From Aromatoleum toluclasticum ATCC 700605 (GTDB lineage: Bacteria > Pseudomonadota > Gammaproteobacteria > Burkholderiales > Rhodocyclaceae), in the NCBI RefSeq assembly GCF_000378245.1, contig NZ_KB899491.1, positions 62,001 to 126,000 of the forward strand: a stretch of DNA of 64,000 bases, in the 5' to 3' direction. A program made the translations under genes and the position numbers. The notes under the pieces were generated by a model. That model saw nothing but the letters and a program-made list of their open reading frames with translations, had not been told where the DNA came from and searched no databases. Below are positions 18,343 through 28,330 of this stretch, piece by piece. The stretch's first letter is position 1. Every line of letters begins with the position of its first letter.

Positions 18343-21300
18343 ATGACCAATCTCAGCGAAGCCAAGAAGCTCGTCGCCTACAAGCCGCAGCACAAGGTGC
18401 GTTTCGTCACCGCAGCGGCGCTCTTCGACGGCCACGATGCGTCGATCAACATCATGCGGCGGATTCTGCAATCGACCGGCTCCGAGGTCATCCACCTGGG
18501 CCACAACCGCTCGGTCGGCGAGATCGTCAACGCGGCGCTGCAGGAAGACGTGCAGGGCATCGCGATCACCAGCTACCAGGGCGGTCACGTCGAGTTCTTC
18601 AAGTACATGATCGACCTGCTGAAGGCCAACGGCGGCGAGAACATCAAGGTCTTCGGCGGCGGCGGCGGCGTGATCGTGCCGTCCGAAATCAAGGAGCTGC
18701 ACGAGTACGGCGTCACGCGCATCTACTCGCCCGAAGACGGCGCGATGATGGGCCTGCAGGGCATGATCAACGACCTCGTGGCGAACTCCGACTTCGACCT
18801 GACCTCCGCCGCTCCAGCGTCGGCCGAGGCAGTCGTCAAGGCGCTCACCGGCAGCGATCGCAAGGCGTCGCTGCGCAGCCTGTCGCGCATCATCACCGCG
18901 CTGGAAAACGGCGCCTATGGTGATGACGTCAAGAAGGCGCTCGTCGAAGCCGCCGCCAAGATCAAGACCCCGACGCTGGGCATCACCGGCACCGGCGGCG
19001 CGGGCAAGAGCTCGCTCACCGACGAGCTGGTGCGCCGCTTCCGTCTCGACCAGAACGACAAGCTGCGCGTGGGCATCGTGTCGATCGATCCGTCGCGCAA
19101 GCGCACCGGCGGCGCGCTGCTGGGCGACCGCATCCGCATGAACGCGATCGAGCACGAGAACATCTACATGCGCTCGCTGGCGACGCGCGACACCGGCTCC
19201 GAGATCTCCGCCGCGCTGCCCGAAGTCATCGCCGCCGCCAAGCTCGCCGGCTTCGACCTCGTCATCGTCGAGACCTCGGGAATCGGCCAGGGCAACGCCG
19301 CGATCGTGCCCTACGTCGACCTGTCGTTGTACGTGATGACCCCCGAATTCGGCGCCGCGAGCCAGCTGGAGAAGATCGACATGCTCGACTTCGCCGACTT
19401 TGTCGCGATCAACAAGTTCGACCGCAAGGGCGCCGAGGACGCGCTGCGCGACGTGCGCAAGCAGTACCAGAGGAACCGCGAACTGTTCTCCACGCCGACC
19501 GACGACATGCCGGTGTTCGGCACGATGGCTGCCCGCTTCAACGACGACGGCATCACCGCGCTGTACCAGGCGATGTTCCCGCGCCTGGTCGAGAAGGGCC
19601 TCAAGGCCAAGCCTGGAGCCCTCCCGAAAGTCACGATCAAGGCGTCGAGCCGCGGCCGCGCGATCGTTCCGGCCGAGCGCGTGCGCTATCTCGCCGAGAT
19701 CGCCGACAGCGTGCGTGATTACCACAAGCACGTGCAGCAGCAGGCCCGCGTCGCGCGCGAGCGCCAGTCGTTGAAGATCGCCAAGGGGCTGTTCGAACAG
19801 TGCGGCAAGGAAGCGGGCTCGTTCGCCGAGATGATCGACTGGAAGGACGGCGAGCTGACCTCCGCGGCGAAGAAGCTGCTCGACATGTGGCCGCAGACCA
19901 AGGAGCTGTACGCCGCCGACGAGTACGTCGTGAAGATCCGCGACAAGGAGATCCGCACCAAGCTGACCTCCGATTCGCTCTCGGGCACCCGCATCCGCAA
20001 GGTCTCGCTGCCCAGCTTCGACGATGATGGCGAGTCGCTGAAGTTCCTGATGAAGGAAAACGTCCCCGGCTCCTTCCCCTACACCGCCGGCGTGTTCGCG
20101 TTCAAGCGCGAAGGCGAGGATCCGACGCGCATGTTCGCCGGCGAGGGCGACGCCTTCCGTACCAACCGCCGCTTCAAGCGCGTGTCCGAAGGCATGCCTG
20201 CCCATCGCCTGTCGACCGCCTTCGACTCGGTGACCCTGTACGGCTGCGACCCCGATCCGCGTCCGGACATCTACGGCAAGATCGGCAACTCCGGCGTGTC
20301 GATCGCGACGCTCGACGACATGAAGGTGCTGTACGACGGCTTCGACCTGTGCGCCCCGACGACGTCCGTGTCGATGACGATCAACGGCCCCGCGCCGATC
20401 ATCCTCGCGTGCTTCTTCAATACCGCGATGGACCAGCAGGTGACGAAGTTCCGCGCCGACAACGGCCGCGAGCCGACCGAGACCGAGTTCCAGAAGATCA
20501 AGGAATGGACGCTGTCCTCGGTGCGCGGCACGGTGCAGGCCGACATCCTGAAGGAAGACCAGGGTCAGAACACCTGCATCTTCTCGACGGAGTTCGCGCT
20601 GAAGATGATGGGCGACATCCAGGAATACTTCGTCCATCACAAGGTGCAGAACTTCTACTCGGTGTCGATCTCCGGCTACCACATCGCCGAAGCCGGCGCG
20701 AACCCGATCTCGCAGCTCGCCTTCACGCTGTCGAACGGCTTCACCTACGTCGAGTCGTATCTGGCGCGCGGCATGCACATCGACGACTTTGCGCCCAACC
20801 TGTCCTTCTTCTTCTCCAACGGCATGGACCCCGAGTACTCGGTGATCGGCCGCGTCGCCCGCCGCATCTGGGCCGTGGCGATGAAGAACAAGTACGGCGC
20901 GAACGAGCGCAGCCAGAAGCTGAAGTACCACGTGCAGACCTCCGGCCGCTCGCTGCACGCGCAGGAGATGGACTTCAACGACATCCGCACGACCTTGCAG
21001 GCGCTGATCGCGATCTACGACAACTGCAACTCGCTGCACACCAACGCGTACGACGAGGCGATCACCACGCCGACCGAGGAATCGGTGCGCCGCGCGATGG
21101 CGATCCAGCTGATCATCAACCGCGAATGGGGCCTCGCGAAGAACGAGAACCCGAACCAGGGCGCCTTCATCATCGACGAGCTGACCGACCTCGTCGAGGA
21201 AGCCGTGCTCAAGGAGTTCGAGGCCATCGCCTCCCGCGGCGGCGTGCTCGGCGCGATGGAAACCGGCTACCAGCGCGGCAAGATCCAGGAGGAGTCGCTC

Positions 21301-21621
21301 TACTACGAGCACAAGAAGCACGACGGCTCCTACCCCATCATCGGCGTGAACACCTTCCTCAACCCCAAGGGTCAGGCACAGCAGGAAATCGAGCTTGCCC
21401 GTTCGACCGAGGAAGAAAAGCAGGGCCAGCTCACCCGCCTCGCCGACTTCCACGCCCGCAACAAGGCCGAGGCGCCGAAGTGGCAGGCCAGGCTGCGCCA
21501 GACCGTGATCGAGAACGGCAACGTGTTCGAGGTGCTGGTCGATGCGGTGCGCTACTGCTCGCTCGGCCAGATCACGAGTGCGCTGTACGAGGTGGGCGGG
21601 CAGTATCGCCGCAGCATGTAA
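18343..21621 (+). CDS. icmF: Fused isobutyryl-CoA mutase with built-in GTPase chaperone (IcmF)
   Basis: A 1092-residue adenosyl-B12 enzyme that interconverts isobutyryl-CoA and n-butyryl-CoA (relatives also act on isovaleryl/pivalyl-CoA). Three parts are visible: a B12-binding domain (about 18-150; DGHD with the axial His31 and [14 protein letters not shown]), a MeaB-like GTPase (about 205-420; GTGGAGKSS with Lys222, and VETSGIGQG), and the substrate barrel (about 560-1080; [20 protein letters not shown] and [12 protein letters not shown]). This layout is the known IcmF fusion; [13 protein letters not shown] separates it from methylmalonyl-CoA mutase. ATG 18343 has GGGAAGAAGG before it; ATG 18301 lies in frame but has no ribosome site. 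A terminator follows at 21647. Confidence 0.92.
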   Translation: MTNLSEAKKLVAYKPQHKVRFVTAAALFDGHDASINIMRRILQSTGSEVIHLGHNRSVGEIVNAALQEDVQGIAITSYQGGHVEFFKYMIDLLKANGGENIKVFGGGGGVIVPSEIKELHEYGVTRIYSPEDGAMMGLQGMINDLVANSDFDLTSAAPASAEAVVKALTGSDRKASLRSLSRIITALENGAYGDDVKKALVEAAAKIKTPTLGITGTGGAGKSSLTDELVRRFRLDQNDKLRVGIVSIDPSRKRTGGALLGDRIRMNAIEHENIYMRSLATRDTGSEISAALPEVIAAAKLAGFDLVIVETSGIGQGNAAIVPYVDLSLYVMTPEFGAASQLEKIDMLDFADFVAINKFDRKGAEDALRDVRKQYQRNRELFSTPTDDMPVFGTMAARFNDDGITALYQAMFPRLVEKGLKAKPGALPKVTIKASSRGRAIVPAERVRYLAEIADSVRDYHKHVQQQARVARERQSLKIAKGLFEQCGKEAGSFAEMIDWKDGELTSAAKKLLDMWPQTKELYAADEYVVKIRDKEIRTKLTSDSLSGTRIRKVSLPSFDDDGESLKFLMKENVPGSFPYTAGVFAFKREGEDPTRMFAGEGDAFRTNRRFKRVSEGMPAHRLSTAFDSVTLYGCDPDPRPDIYGKIGNSGVSIATLDDMKVLYDGFDLCAPTTSVSMTINGPAPIILACFFNTAMDQQVTKFRADNGREPTETEFQKIKEWTLSSVRGTVQADILKEDQGQNTCIFSTEFALKMMGDIQEYFVHHKVQNFYSVSISGYHIAEAGANPISQLAFTLSNGFTYVESYLARGMHIDDFAPNLSFFFSNGMDPEYSVIGRVARRIWAVAMKNKYGANERSQKLKYHVQTSGRSLHAQEMDFNDIRTTLQALIAIYDNCNSLHTNAYDEAITTPTEESVRRAMAIQLIINREWGLAKNENPNQGAFIIDELTDLVEEAVLKEFEAIASRGGVLGAMETGYQRGKIQEESLYYEHKKHDGSYPIIGVNTFLNPKGQAQQEIELARSTEEEKQGQLTRLADFHARNKAEAPKWQARLRQTVIENGNVFEVLVDAVRYCSLGQITSALYEVGGQYRRSM

Positions 21622-21646
21622 GCGAACTTCGTCCGCAAATCGATCG

Positions 21647-21674
21647 AAAACGGCGCTTCGGCGCCGTTTTCTTT
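21647..21674 (+). terminator. Intrinsic terminator after icmF
   Basis: A perfect 10-bp stem AAAACGGCGC / GCGCCGTTTT (21647-21656 with 21661-21670) closes on a stable TTCG tetraloop and continues into CTTT. Being symmetrical, it could work in either direction, but only icmF reads into it. Confidence 0.9.
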
Positions 21675-21766
21675 GGCGCTCACGCCAGCCGGGCGTCGAT
21701 TAACGCACCGAAATGGGGCGATTATTAAGAGAAATTAATGAAAGGCGTTGATCGAATGCCTGAAAT

Positions 21767-21814
21767 TGGTGCATAAAGGCGGGCGGAATCATTTTCTGTG
21801 TATTTAATGCACCA
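21767..21814. promoter_or_regulatory. Candidate operator upstream of gdhA
   Basis: The 8-base inverted repeat TGGTGCAT (21767-21774) / ATGCACCA (21807-21814) sits 15-60 bases before the gdhA start in an unusually AT-rich patch (21700-21820) that also contains a -10-like TATTTAAT. It may be a dimer-binding site controlling gdhA; the regulator is unknown. Confidence 0.4.
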
Positions 21815-21828
21815 TTTTGGGGAATTCG

Positions 21829-23172
21829 ATGAAATGCCAGTCGCTCGAAAACTTCCTGGAACACGTTGCTGCGCGCAACCCGGGCCAGCCCGAATTCCTG
21901 CAGGCCGTCACCGAGGTGATCGAAAGCCTGTGGCCCTTCATTTCCAGTCATCCGAAGTATGCGGAGCAGGGCCTGCTCGACCGTCTCGTCGAGCCCGAGC
22001 GCGTGATCATGTTCCGCGTCTCCTGGGTCGATGACCACGGCGACGTGCAGGTCAACCGCGGCTACCGCATCCAGCACAGCTCGGCGATCGGTCCCTACAA
22101 GGGCGGGCTCCGCTTCCACCCCTCGGTGAACCTCTCCATCCTCAAGTTCCTCGCCTTCGAGCAGACTTTCAAGAATGCGCTGACCACGCTGCCCATGGGT
22201 GGCGGCAAGGGCGGCTCGGACTTCGACCCCAAGGGCAAGAGCCCGGCGGAGGTGATGCGCTTCTGCCAGGCCTTCGTCGGCGAGCTGTTCCGCCATGTCG
22301 GTTCCGACACCGACGTGCCCGCGGGTGACATCGGCGTCGGCGGTCGTGAAGTCGGCTTCATGGCCGGCATGATGAAGAAGCTCTCGAACCGCGCCGACTG
22401 CGTATTCACGGGCAAGGGCATGGCCTTCGGCGGCTCGCTCATTCGCCCCGAGGCGACCGGTTACGGCACCGTCTACTTCGCCGAGGAGATGCTCAAGCGC
22501 CGCGACATGTCCTTCGACGGCCTGCGCGTGAGCGTGTCAGGCTCGGGCAACGTCGCGCAGTACGCGGTCGAGAAGGCCATGGCGCTCGGTGCGAAGGTCG
22601 TCACGGTGTCCGATTCGAGCGGCACGGTCGTCGACGAGGACGGCTTCACGACCGAGAAGCTCGCCGAGCTGATGGAAGTGAAGAACCACCTGTACGGCCG
22701 CGTCAGCGACTACGCGCAGCGTGTGAAGGCCAACTTCCAGCCGGGAGTGTCGCCGTGGAACGTGCCGGTCGACGTCGCGCTGCCGTGTGCGACGCAGAAC
22801 GAACTGGACGGGGCCGACGCGCGCTTGCTCGTGAAGAACGGCGTCAAATGCGTGGCCGAAGGCGCCAACATGCCCTCCACCGCGGAGGCGGTGCGCGTGT
22901 TCGAGGAAGGTGGCGTGCTGTACGCGCCGGGCAAGGCCAGCAACGCCGGCGGCGTCGCGACGTCGGGCCTCGAGATGAGCCAGAACGCGATGCGTCTGTC
23001 GTGGCCGCGCGAGGAGGTCGACGCGCGCCTGTACGGCATCATGCACAGCATCCATGACGCCTGCGTGCAGCACGGCGGCCGTCCGGACGGCACGATCAGC
23101 TACGTGGACGGGGCCAACATCGCCGGCTTCGTGAAGGTCGCCGACGCGATGCTGGCGCAAGGCGTGATCTGA
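21829..23172 (+). CDS. gdhA: NADP-type glutamate dehydrogenase
   Basis: A 447-residue enzyme, the same length as E. coli GdhA, that makes glutamate from 2-oxoglutarate, ammonia and NADPH. Key blocks are YRIQHSSAIGPYKGGLRFHP, LPMGGGKGGSDFDPKGKS with the catalytic lysine, DTDVPAGDIGVGGREVG, and the dinucleotide site VSGSGNVAQYA. The frame starts four codons earlier at a TTG, but ATG 21829 gives the standard start. The AT-rich upstream region suggests its own regulated promoter. The 207 bases after it (23173-23379) hold only GC-rich hairpins, with no T tract and no gene that I can support. Confidence 0.93.
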   Translation: MKCQSLENFLEHVAARNPGQPEFLQAVTEVIESLWPFISSHPKYAEQGLLDRLVEPERVIMFRVSWVDDHGDVQVNRGYRIQHSSAIGPYKGGLRFHPSVNLSILKFLAFEQTFKNALTTLPMGGGKGGSDFDPKGKSPAEVMRFCQAFVGELFRHVGSDTDVPAGDIGVGGREVGFMAGMMKKLSNRADCVFTGKGMAFGGSLIRPEATGYGTVYFAEEMLKRRDMSFDGLRVSVSGSGNVAQYAVEKAMALGAKVVTVSDSSGTVVDEDGFTTEKLAELMEVKNHLYGRVSDYAQRVKANFQPGVSPWNVPVDVALPCATQNELDGADARLLVKNGVKCVAEGANMPSTAEAVRVFEEGGVLYAPGKASNAGGVATSGLEMSQNAMRLSWPREEVDARLYGIMHSIHDACVQHGGRPDGTISYVDGANIAGFVKVADAMLAQGVI

Positions 23173-23379
23173 TCCTTTCGGAGCGGGGCCCGGGCATCAG
23201 TCCGGGCGCCAGCCGGAGGATCCCTTCCCCTTCGGGGGCGAGGTCGGGAATTCGCGGAGCACTGCTCTGCGCCGTCCGGGCGACGGACCAAAGGGGAGGC
23301 TCCCGGGACAGGATGGGGATGGGTTCCACGCCCGCAAGCATTCCCCCGTCCGGCTCCCCGGCGCGACAGCCCCGGTGCC

Positions 23380-25260
23380 TCAGTGGGCAGTGGCGCCGCT
23401 CAGGGGGCGATGACTCCACGGCGACTGCGCCTCCCACTCGTCGAACTGCGCGGTGGGGAAGGGACGGCCGACGAAATGACCCTGCGCCGTGTCGCAGCCC
23501 AGCGCCTGCAGCCGGTCCCACAGCGCCTCGCTCTCGACCCCCTCGGCGACGACGCCGAGCCCGAGGTTGTGTCCCAGCTCCACCGTCGAATGCACGATCA
23601 CGGCCGAGCCCTCGTTGGTGAGCATGCTGGTGACAAAGGAATGGTCGATCTTGAGTGAATCGACCGGCAGCTTCTGCAGGTAACTCAGGCTGGAATAGCC
23701 GATGCCGAAGTCGTCGATAAAGAGTTCGACGCCAAGCTCCTTGAGCCGGTCCAGCGTTTCCAGCGCGCCCGCCGGATCCTCCATCAGCGCGCTCTCCGTG
23801 AGCTCGAACTGCACCAGCTCGGGTGGCAGCGCCCAGGTCGCGAACAGGCCGCTGATGCGGTCGATCAGGCGCGGATCGCGCAGATCCTGCGCCGACAGGT
23901 TCACCGACAACGGCCGCCTGATCCCCCTTTCGTACCACGCGTAGGACTGGCGGAAGGCCGCTTCCAGCACCCAGCGCGTCAGCGGCATGATCAGGCCGGC
24001 GTGTTCGGCGAGCGCGATGAATTCGCCGGTCGCGATCATGCCGTGCTGCGGGTGCTGCCAGCGCACCAGCGCCTCGGCGCCGCAGATCTCGCCGCTACCG
24101 ATGGAGACCTTCGGCTGGCAATACAGCAGCAGCTCGTTCTGGTCGATCGCGCTGCGCAGCTCGCTCATCAGCTCCAGCCGGCGCGTGCTCTCGCGGTCTT
24201 CCGTGCCCTTGTAGAGGGTGTATTTGCACGCCGTCCTGCGCGCCTGCACCGCGGCGATCTTCGCCCGCCGCAGCAGCGCCTCGGGCGTGTTGCCGTGGCC
24301 GGGGAACAGCGAGATGCCGATATGGGCATGCGGATCCATCGCCATGCCGGCGAAGATCACCGGGTCGCACACCTCGCGCATTGCATGGTGCGCGACACGC
24401 ATCGCGGCTTCCGCGCTCGAGCGCGGCATGATGATCGCGAACTCGTCTTCGCCGACGCGCGCGACCGACTTGTTCGGGCCGGCAATCTGCCGCAGGCGGG
24501 TGCCCATCTCGACGATCAGGTGGTCGCCCTCCTGGTAGCCGAGCGTGTCGCTGATCTCCTGGAAGCGCCCTATCTTCACCAGCAGCACCGCCATCGACTG
24601 GTTTTCCAGTTGTGCCTGCGTGATCTCCACCGTGAGCGCTTCGCTGACCGAGCTGCGGTTGGGCAAATCGGTCAGCGCGTCGAAGAATGCCATGTGGCGT
24701 ATCGTTTCCTCCGACTGGCGGTGGCGCTCGCGCATGCGCAGCGTCGCGATGCCGAAGGCGAGGTCGTCCGCCATTTCGGCCAGGAGTCCGGTCTCGCAAT
24801 CATCGAAAGCATCAGGCTCGGCGGCGAAGATCGTCAGGTTGCCGATCGTCTCGCCCTCGATGATCAGGGGAAAGGCTGCGATGGAGGCGTAACCGCGCCT
24901 GAGCGTCTCGGCGAGGGGGATGGGAAGCTGCGAGCTGGAGAGCTTGGTCGTGTCCTGCACCACGGCCGGCTTGCCGCTGCGGATCGCCTGCGACGTCGGG
25001 CCGCGCGAGTCTTCGGAGTCCCCTTCCGCCCAGGTGAAATGCGCGATCTCGAAGAAGCCTTCCTCGAAGCCCTTGTGGGCCATCGGCCGGATCGTCAACG
25101 CCTCGTCGTGCTCGGCAAAACCCACCCAGGCCATGCGGTAGCCGCCGAGATCGACGATCACCCGGCACATCTCCTGCAGCAGTGTCGCTTCGTCCTGCGC
25201 CCGCAACAGCGTTCGGTTGCCCGCGCTCAGCGTGCGCAGCGCGCGTTCGGCGTAGCTCAT
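23380..25260 (-). CDS. GAF-GGDEF-EAL protein, probable c-di-GMP phosphodiesterase
   Basis: A 626-residue signalling protein: GAF domain (about 15-175), GGDEF domain (about 185-345) and EAL domain (about 360-610). The EAL domain keeps its catalytic residues (GAEALVRW, VNLSAQDL, FELTES, DDFGIGYSSL, KIDHSF, AEGVES, and the glutamine of QGHFVGRP), so it should cleave c-di-GMP. The GGDEF site reads GEDEF at 270-274, so diguanylate cyclase activity is doubtful and the domain may only bind GTP as a regulator. No membrane segments are seen; the GAF domain probably senses a cytoplasmic small molecule. It converges with gdhA. Confidence 0.85.
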   Translation of the reverse strand: MSYAERALRTLSAGNRTLLRAQDEATLLQEMCRVIVDLGGYRMAWVGFAEHDEALTIRPMAHKGFEEGFFEIAHFTWAEGDSEDSRGPTSQAIRSGKPAVVQDTTKLSSSQLPIPLAETLRRGYASIAAFPLIIEGETIGNLTIFAAEPDAFDDCETGLLAEMADDLAFGIATLRMRERHRQSEETIRHMAFFDALTDLPNRSSVSEALTVEITQAQLENQSMAVLLVKIGRFQEISDTLGYQEGDHLIVEMGTRLRQIAGPNKSVARVGEDEFAIIMPRSSAEAAMRVAHHAMREVCDPVIFAGMAMDPHAHIGISLFPGHGNTPEALLRRAKIAAVQARRTACKYTLYKGTEDRESTRRLELMSELRSAIDQNELLLYCQPKVSIGSGEICGAEALVRWQHPQHGMIATGEFIALAEHAGLIMPLTRWVLEAAFRQSYAWYERGIRRPLSVNLSAQDLRDPRLIDRISGLFATWALPPELVQFELTESALMEDPAGALETLDRLKELGVELFIDDFGIGYSSLSYLQKLPVDSLKIDHSFVTSMLTNEGSAVIVHSTVELGHNLGLGVVAEGVESEALWDRLQALGCDTAQGHFVGRPFPTAQFDEWEAQSPWSHRPLSGATAH

Positions 25261-25400
25261 GACGCTCTCCCTTGCGCGTGCAACGCGACGGCGTCCTTTT
25301 GCCCGATTGCCGTGCCGGCAACGCGCGCTTGCGTCGGCGGCAATTCATCCTAGTGCCCGCAGCGCGGCGGCGCAACGCTGCGCCGCCACTTCCGTCACGC

Positions 25401-26042
25401 TCAGGACGCGGTCGAGCGCGCCTTCAGTGCGCCTATCACCACCGGCAGCAGCGACAACACGATGATGCCCACGATCACCAGCGTGAGGTTCTGCTTGATC
25501 CACGGCATGTTGCCGAACCAGTAGCCGGCGAACGTCAGCGACACCACCCACGCCACCGCGCCGACGACGTTGAACAGCGTGAAGCGCGCGTAGCTCATGC
25601 TGCCGATGCCCGCGACGAAAGGCGCGAAGGTGCGGAACAGGGGCAGGAAGCGCGAGATCACGAGCGTCTTGCCGCCGTGCTTCTCATAGAACATATGCGT
25701 CTTCATCAGCGCCGCCTTGTTGAAGAGGCGCGAGTTCTCCCAGTGGAAAACCTTGGGGCCGAAGTAGCGGCCGATCGAGTAGTTGACCGTGTTGCCGAGC
25801 ACCGCGGCGGCCGTCAGCGTGAGGATCAGCAGGGAGATGTCCATGTTGCCCAGCGCCGCCAGCGCGCCGGCGATGAAAAGCAGCGAGTCGCCGGGCAGGA
25901 AGGGGGTCACGACGAACCCGGTCTCGCTGAAGATCACCGCGAACAGGATCGCGTAGATCCAGATGCCGTACGCGCTCACGAGCGCTTCGAGGTGCTTGTC
26001 GAGGTGAAGGACGATGTCGAGCAGCGGAGCAAGAAATTCCAT
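25401..26042 (-). CDS. DedA-family membrane protein
   Basis: A 213-residue inner-membrane protein of the DedA/VTT family with about five to six hydrophobic segments. The family motifs are clear: an ETGFVVTPFLPGDSLLF block near residue 40 and SRFLPLFRTFAPFVAG near 130. These proteins are linked to lipid-carrier (undecaprenyl phosphate) recycling, membrane homeostasis and resistance to cationic agents. ATG 26042 gives the normal N-terminus; the frame is open further upstream without a family match. It is divergent from the sensor kinase at 26299. Confidence 0.85.
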   Translation of the reverse strand: MEFLAPLLDIVLHLDKHLEALVSAYGIWIYAILFAVIFSETGFVVTPFLPGDSLLFIAGALAALGNMDISLLILTLTAAAVLGNTVNYSIGRYFGPKVFHWENSRLFNKAALMKTHMFYEKHGGKTLVISRFLPLFRTFAPFVAGIGSMSYARFTLFNVVGAVAWVVSLTFAGYWFGNMPWIKQNLTLVIVGIIVLSLLPVVIGALKARSTAS

Positions 26043-26196
26043 GGAGGTGCGCGCAGGGGGAAAGGCCGGAATTCTACCCGACACGCGGGCCGGCGACCGG
26101 AATGCCGGGTGCGGACGCCGTGAAGCAATCGCGCAATGCTGCATTGTCGCGGCCGATTGTTGCCGGAAACGCCACGATGAATTGTTTGTTTCAAAC

Positions 26197-26225
26197 TTGC
26201 CGAGCGACGCCCCGCCTTCTATAGT
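26197..26225 (+). promoter_or_regulatory. Sigma-70-type promoter of the sensor kinase gene
   Basis: TTGCCG (26197-26202) and TATAGT (26220-26225) are separated by exactly 17 bases, about 75 bases before the kinase start. A small palindrome (GTTTG TTT CAAAC, 26184-26196) lies directly upstream and might be a regulator site. Assigned by inspection only. Confidence 0.5.
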
Positions 26226-26298
26226 CCGCCCGCACCGGCGGGTCGTGACCGATGATCGGGTCGGAAGGGCGCGCCGGCCTTATCTCGGGAATTTCCGG

Positions 26299-28323
26299 AT
26301 GTCAGGCCTGTTACGCAAGTTCTGGATCGAGCCGCCCGTGCGCGCGGTGATGCTGCTGACCGCGCTGATGCTCGCCGTGCTTGCCGGCGGCACCGCATTC
26401 CTGCTCTACGACATGCGCCAGCGCGAAATCGAATACGCGCGCAGCGAGATCTCGACCCTGAGCAGCATCCTCGCGGAGCAGACCGGGCGCACGCTCGACG
26501 GCGTCGCGATGGCGCTGCGTGGCGCCCAGGAAAGGCTCTCCGACGGAATCGGCCTGCAACTCGAACTCGACAGCTTCCCCGTCCAGGCGCTCCTCAAGGC
26601 CCGCGCCGAAGGATTGCCGCAGTACTCGTCGATGTTCGTGGTCAATGCCAGCGGCGTCGTCATGAACTCGACCCTGCTCGGCACCCGTCCCGGCTTCAAC
26701 GAAGCGGACCGCGACTACTTCGCGAGTCTCGTGCGCAAGGACGAAGGGCTCTTTGTCAGCCAGATGTACCGCCGCCGCTTCGACGGCGAGTGGACCTTCT
26801 ACCTTAGCGCGCGGCTCGTCGATGGAGCGGGGAATTTCCGTGGCGTCGTCGCTTCGGCAGTCGTAGCGAACTATTTCGAATCCTTCTATCGCCGGCTGGA
26901 TCTGCGCTTCGGCAAGCAGGTCCAGCTGATCAACGCGCGCGGCAACCTGGTCGCGAGTTTTCCCAGCGACATGGACAAGGTCGATCAACCGGTCAAGGGG
27001 CTCCCGCGGCTCACCGCGAAGGCCGCCGATCCGTCCGGCACAATCCTCGTCACCGAGACCCTGGACGGCGAGAACCGCTTCGTCGCCTACCATCCCGTGC
27101 CGCGCTATCCGTTCCTCATCGGCGTCGCCGTGGACCAGACTTCGGCGCTGGTGTCCTGGCCGATGACCGCGCGTCCCATCGTTGCGGGCGCGGGCATCGT
27201 CGCCGCCCTGCTGCTGGCGGCCTCCTGCGGTGTCGCGTGGAGCATGCGCCGGCGTGCGCTGATGGCGAGTGCGCTGCAGGACAGCGAAGAGCGCCTGCGC
27301 GAGATGGTCGAATCGGTGATGGATGCGATCGTCACGATCGACGAGGACCTGTCCGTGGTGCTGTTCAACCGCGCGGCCGAGCAGATGTTCGGCGTCCGTG
27401 CCGACGAGACGCTCGGCAAACCCTTCGATCGCCTGCTCGGGAGCGAGTCGCGCGGTGCCTACCACGCCATCGTCGGGCGGCGGCGCAATTCGGGCGAGCC
27501 GCGGCACGCGCGCCGCGGTCGTGCCGAACTGACCGCCCGCCATGCCGACGGCCGCGAATTCCCCGCCGACGCCACCTTTTCGTCCACCGAAACCCAGGGG
27601 CGGCGCTTCCTTACCGTGGTCCTGCGCGACCTGACCGAACGCAAGCGCATCGAGACCCATCTGCGCGAAACCAATCGCCAGCTTCAGGAAGTGTCCACGG
27701 CGCTGCAGCGGGTGCGCGAGGACGAACGGGCGGGCATCGCGCGCGAAATGCACGACGAACTCGGACAGCGGCTCACCGCGATCAAGCTCGAACTCTCGTG
27801 GCTGGGCGGCCGTTTGCCGGGCGAGCGTGGCGACCTGCAGGACAAGGTGGGCGTCATCAAGGAGCAGCTCAACCAGACCATCGCCTCGGTGCGGCGCATC
27901 ACCTACGAGCTCCGGCCCCTGATTCTCGACGACCTCGGCCTGCGTGCCGCGATCTCATGGCTCACGGACGATTTCTCGAAACGGACCAACATCGAGCTGG
28001 TGCTCGATCAGGACGACGACGAACCCGAGCGGGGCAGCGCCGAGGCGACGACGCTGTTCCGCGTGTTGCAGGAATCCCTCACCAACGTCACGAAGTACGC
28101 GCAAGCGAGTACCGTATGGGTGGCGTGCCGGCGCGAGGACGACGACTGGCGCCTGACCGTGCGCGACGACGGCGTCGGCTTCGTGCTCGATGCGGCGAAC
28201 CAGGCGGGTTTCGGCCTGCTCGGCATGCGCGAGCGCATCCGCCTGGTGCAAGGAACCTTCGCGATCCACTCCACGCCCGGCGACGGCACGACGATCGACG
28301 TCACCGTCCCGGTCCGGCAATGA
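26299..28323 (+). CDS. NarX-class sensor histidine kinase with Cache and PAS domains
   Basis: A 674-residue membrane kinase: transmembrane helix (about 13-33), periplasmic double-Cache-like sensor (about 40-285), second helix (about 295-315), PAS domain (about 325-445), and a HisKA_3 dimerisation domain with EREMHDELGQ-type box at His485 (REMHDELGQRLTAIKLELSW). A short HATPase follows (about 575-670; GFGLLGMRERI). It overlaps no gene but sits 7 bases before the response regulator, so they are a cognate pair. The Cache domain should sense a periplasmic small molecule. It is followed directly by the multiheme cytochrome genes, which it may control. Confidence 0.86.
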   Translation: MSGLLRKFWIEPPVRAVMLLTALMLAVLAGGTAFLLYDMRQREIEYARSEISTLSSILAEQTGRTLDGVAMALRGAQERLSDGIGLQLELDSFPVQALLKARAEGLPQYSSMFVVNASGVVMNSTLLGTRPGFNEADRDYFASLVRKDEGLFVSQMYRRRFDGEWTFYLSARLVDGAGNFRGVVASAVVANYFESFYRRLDLRFGKQVQLINARGNLVASFPSDMDKVDQPVKGLPRLTAKAADPSGTILVTETLDGENRFVAYHPVPRYPFLIGVAVDQTSALVSWPMTARPIVAGAGIVAALLLAASCGVAWSMRRRALMASALQDSEERLREMVESVMDAIVTIDEDLSVVLFNRAAEQMFGVRADETLGKPFDRLLGSESRGAYHAIVGRRRNSGEPRHARRGRAELTARHADGREFPADATFSSTETQGRRFLTVVLRDLTERKRIETHLRETNRQLQEVSTALQRVREDERAGIAREMHDELGQRLTAIKLELSWLGGRLPGERGDLQDKVGVIKEQLNQTIASVRRITYELRPLILDDLGLRAAISWLTDDFSKRTNIELVLDQDDDEPERGSAEATTLFRVLQESLTNVTKYAQASTVWVACRREDDDWRLTVRDDGVGFVLDAANQAGFGLLGMRERIRLVQGTFAIHSTPGDGTTIDVTVPVRQ

Positions 28324-28330
28324 GGTTGGC

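Noticed and set aside
17098-21453. A 1451-codon open frame on the minus strand across icmF
   Set aside because: Only its first-strand end (17098-18192) encodes a recognisable protein; the rest is antisense to icmF and open because of high GC codon bias.
23173-23379. Possible small gene or mobile remnant after gdhA
   Set aside because: Only GC-rich inverted segments are visible (such as CCCGGGCATCAGTCCGGG); no coding frame with a ribosome site and no transposase trace.
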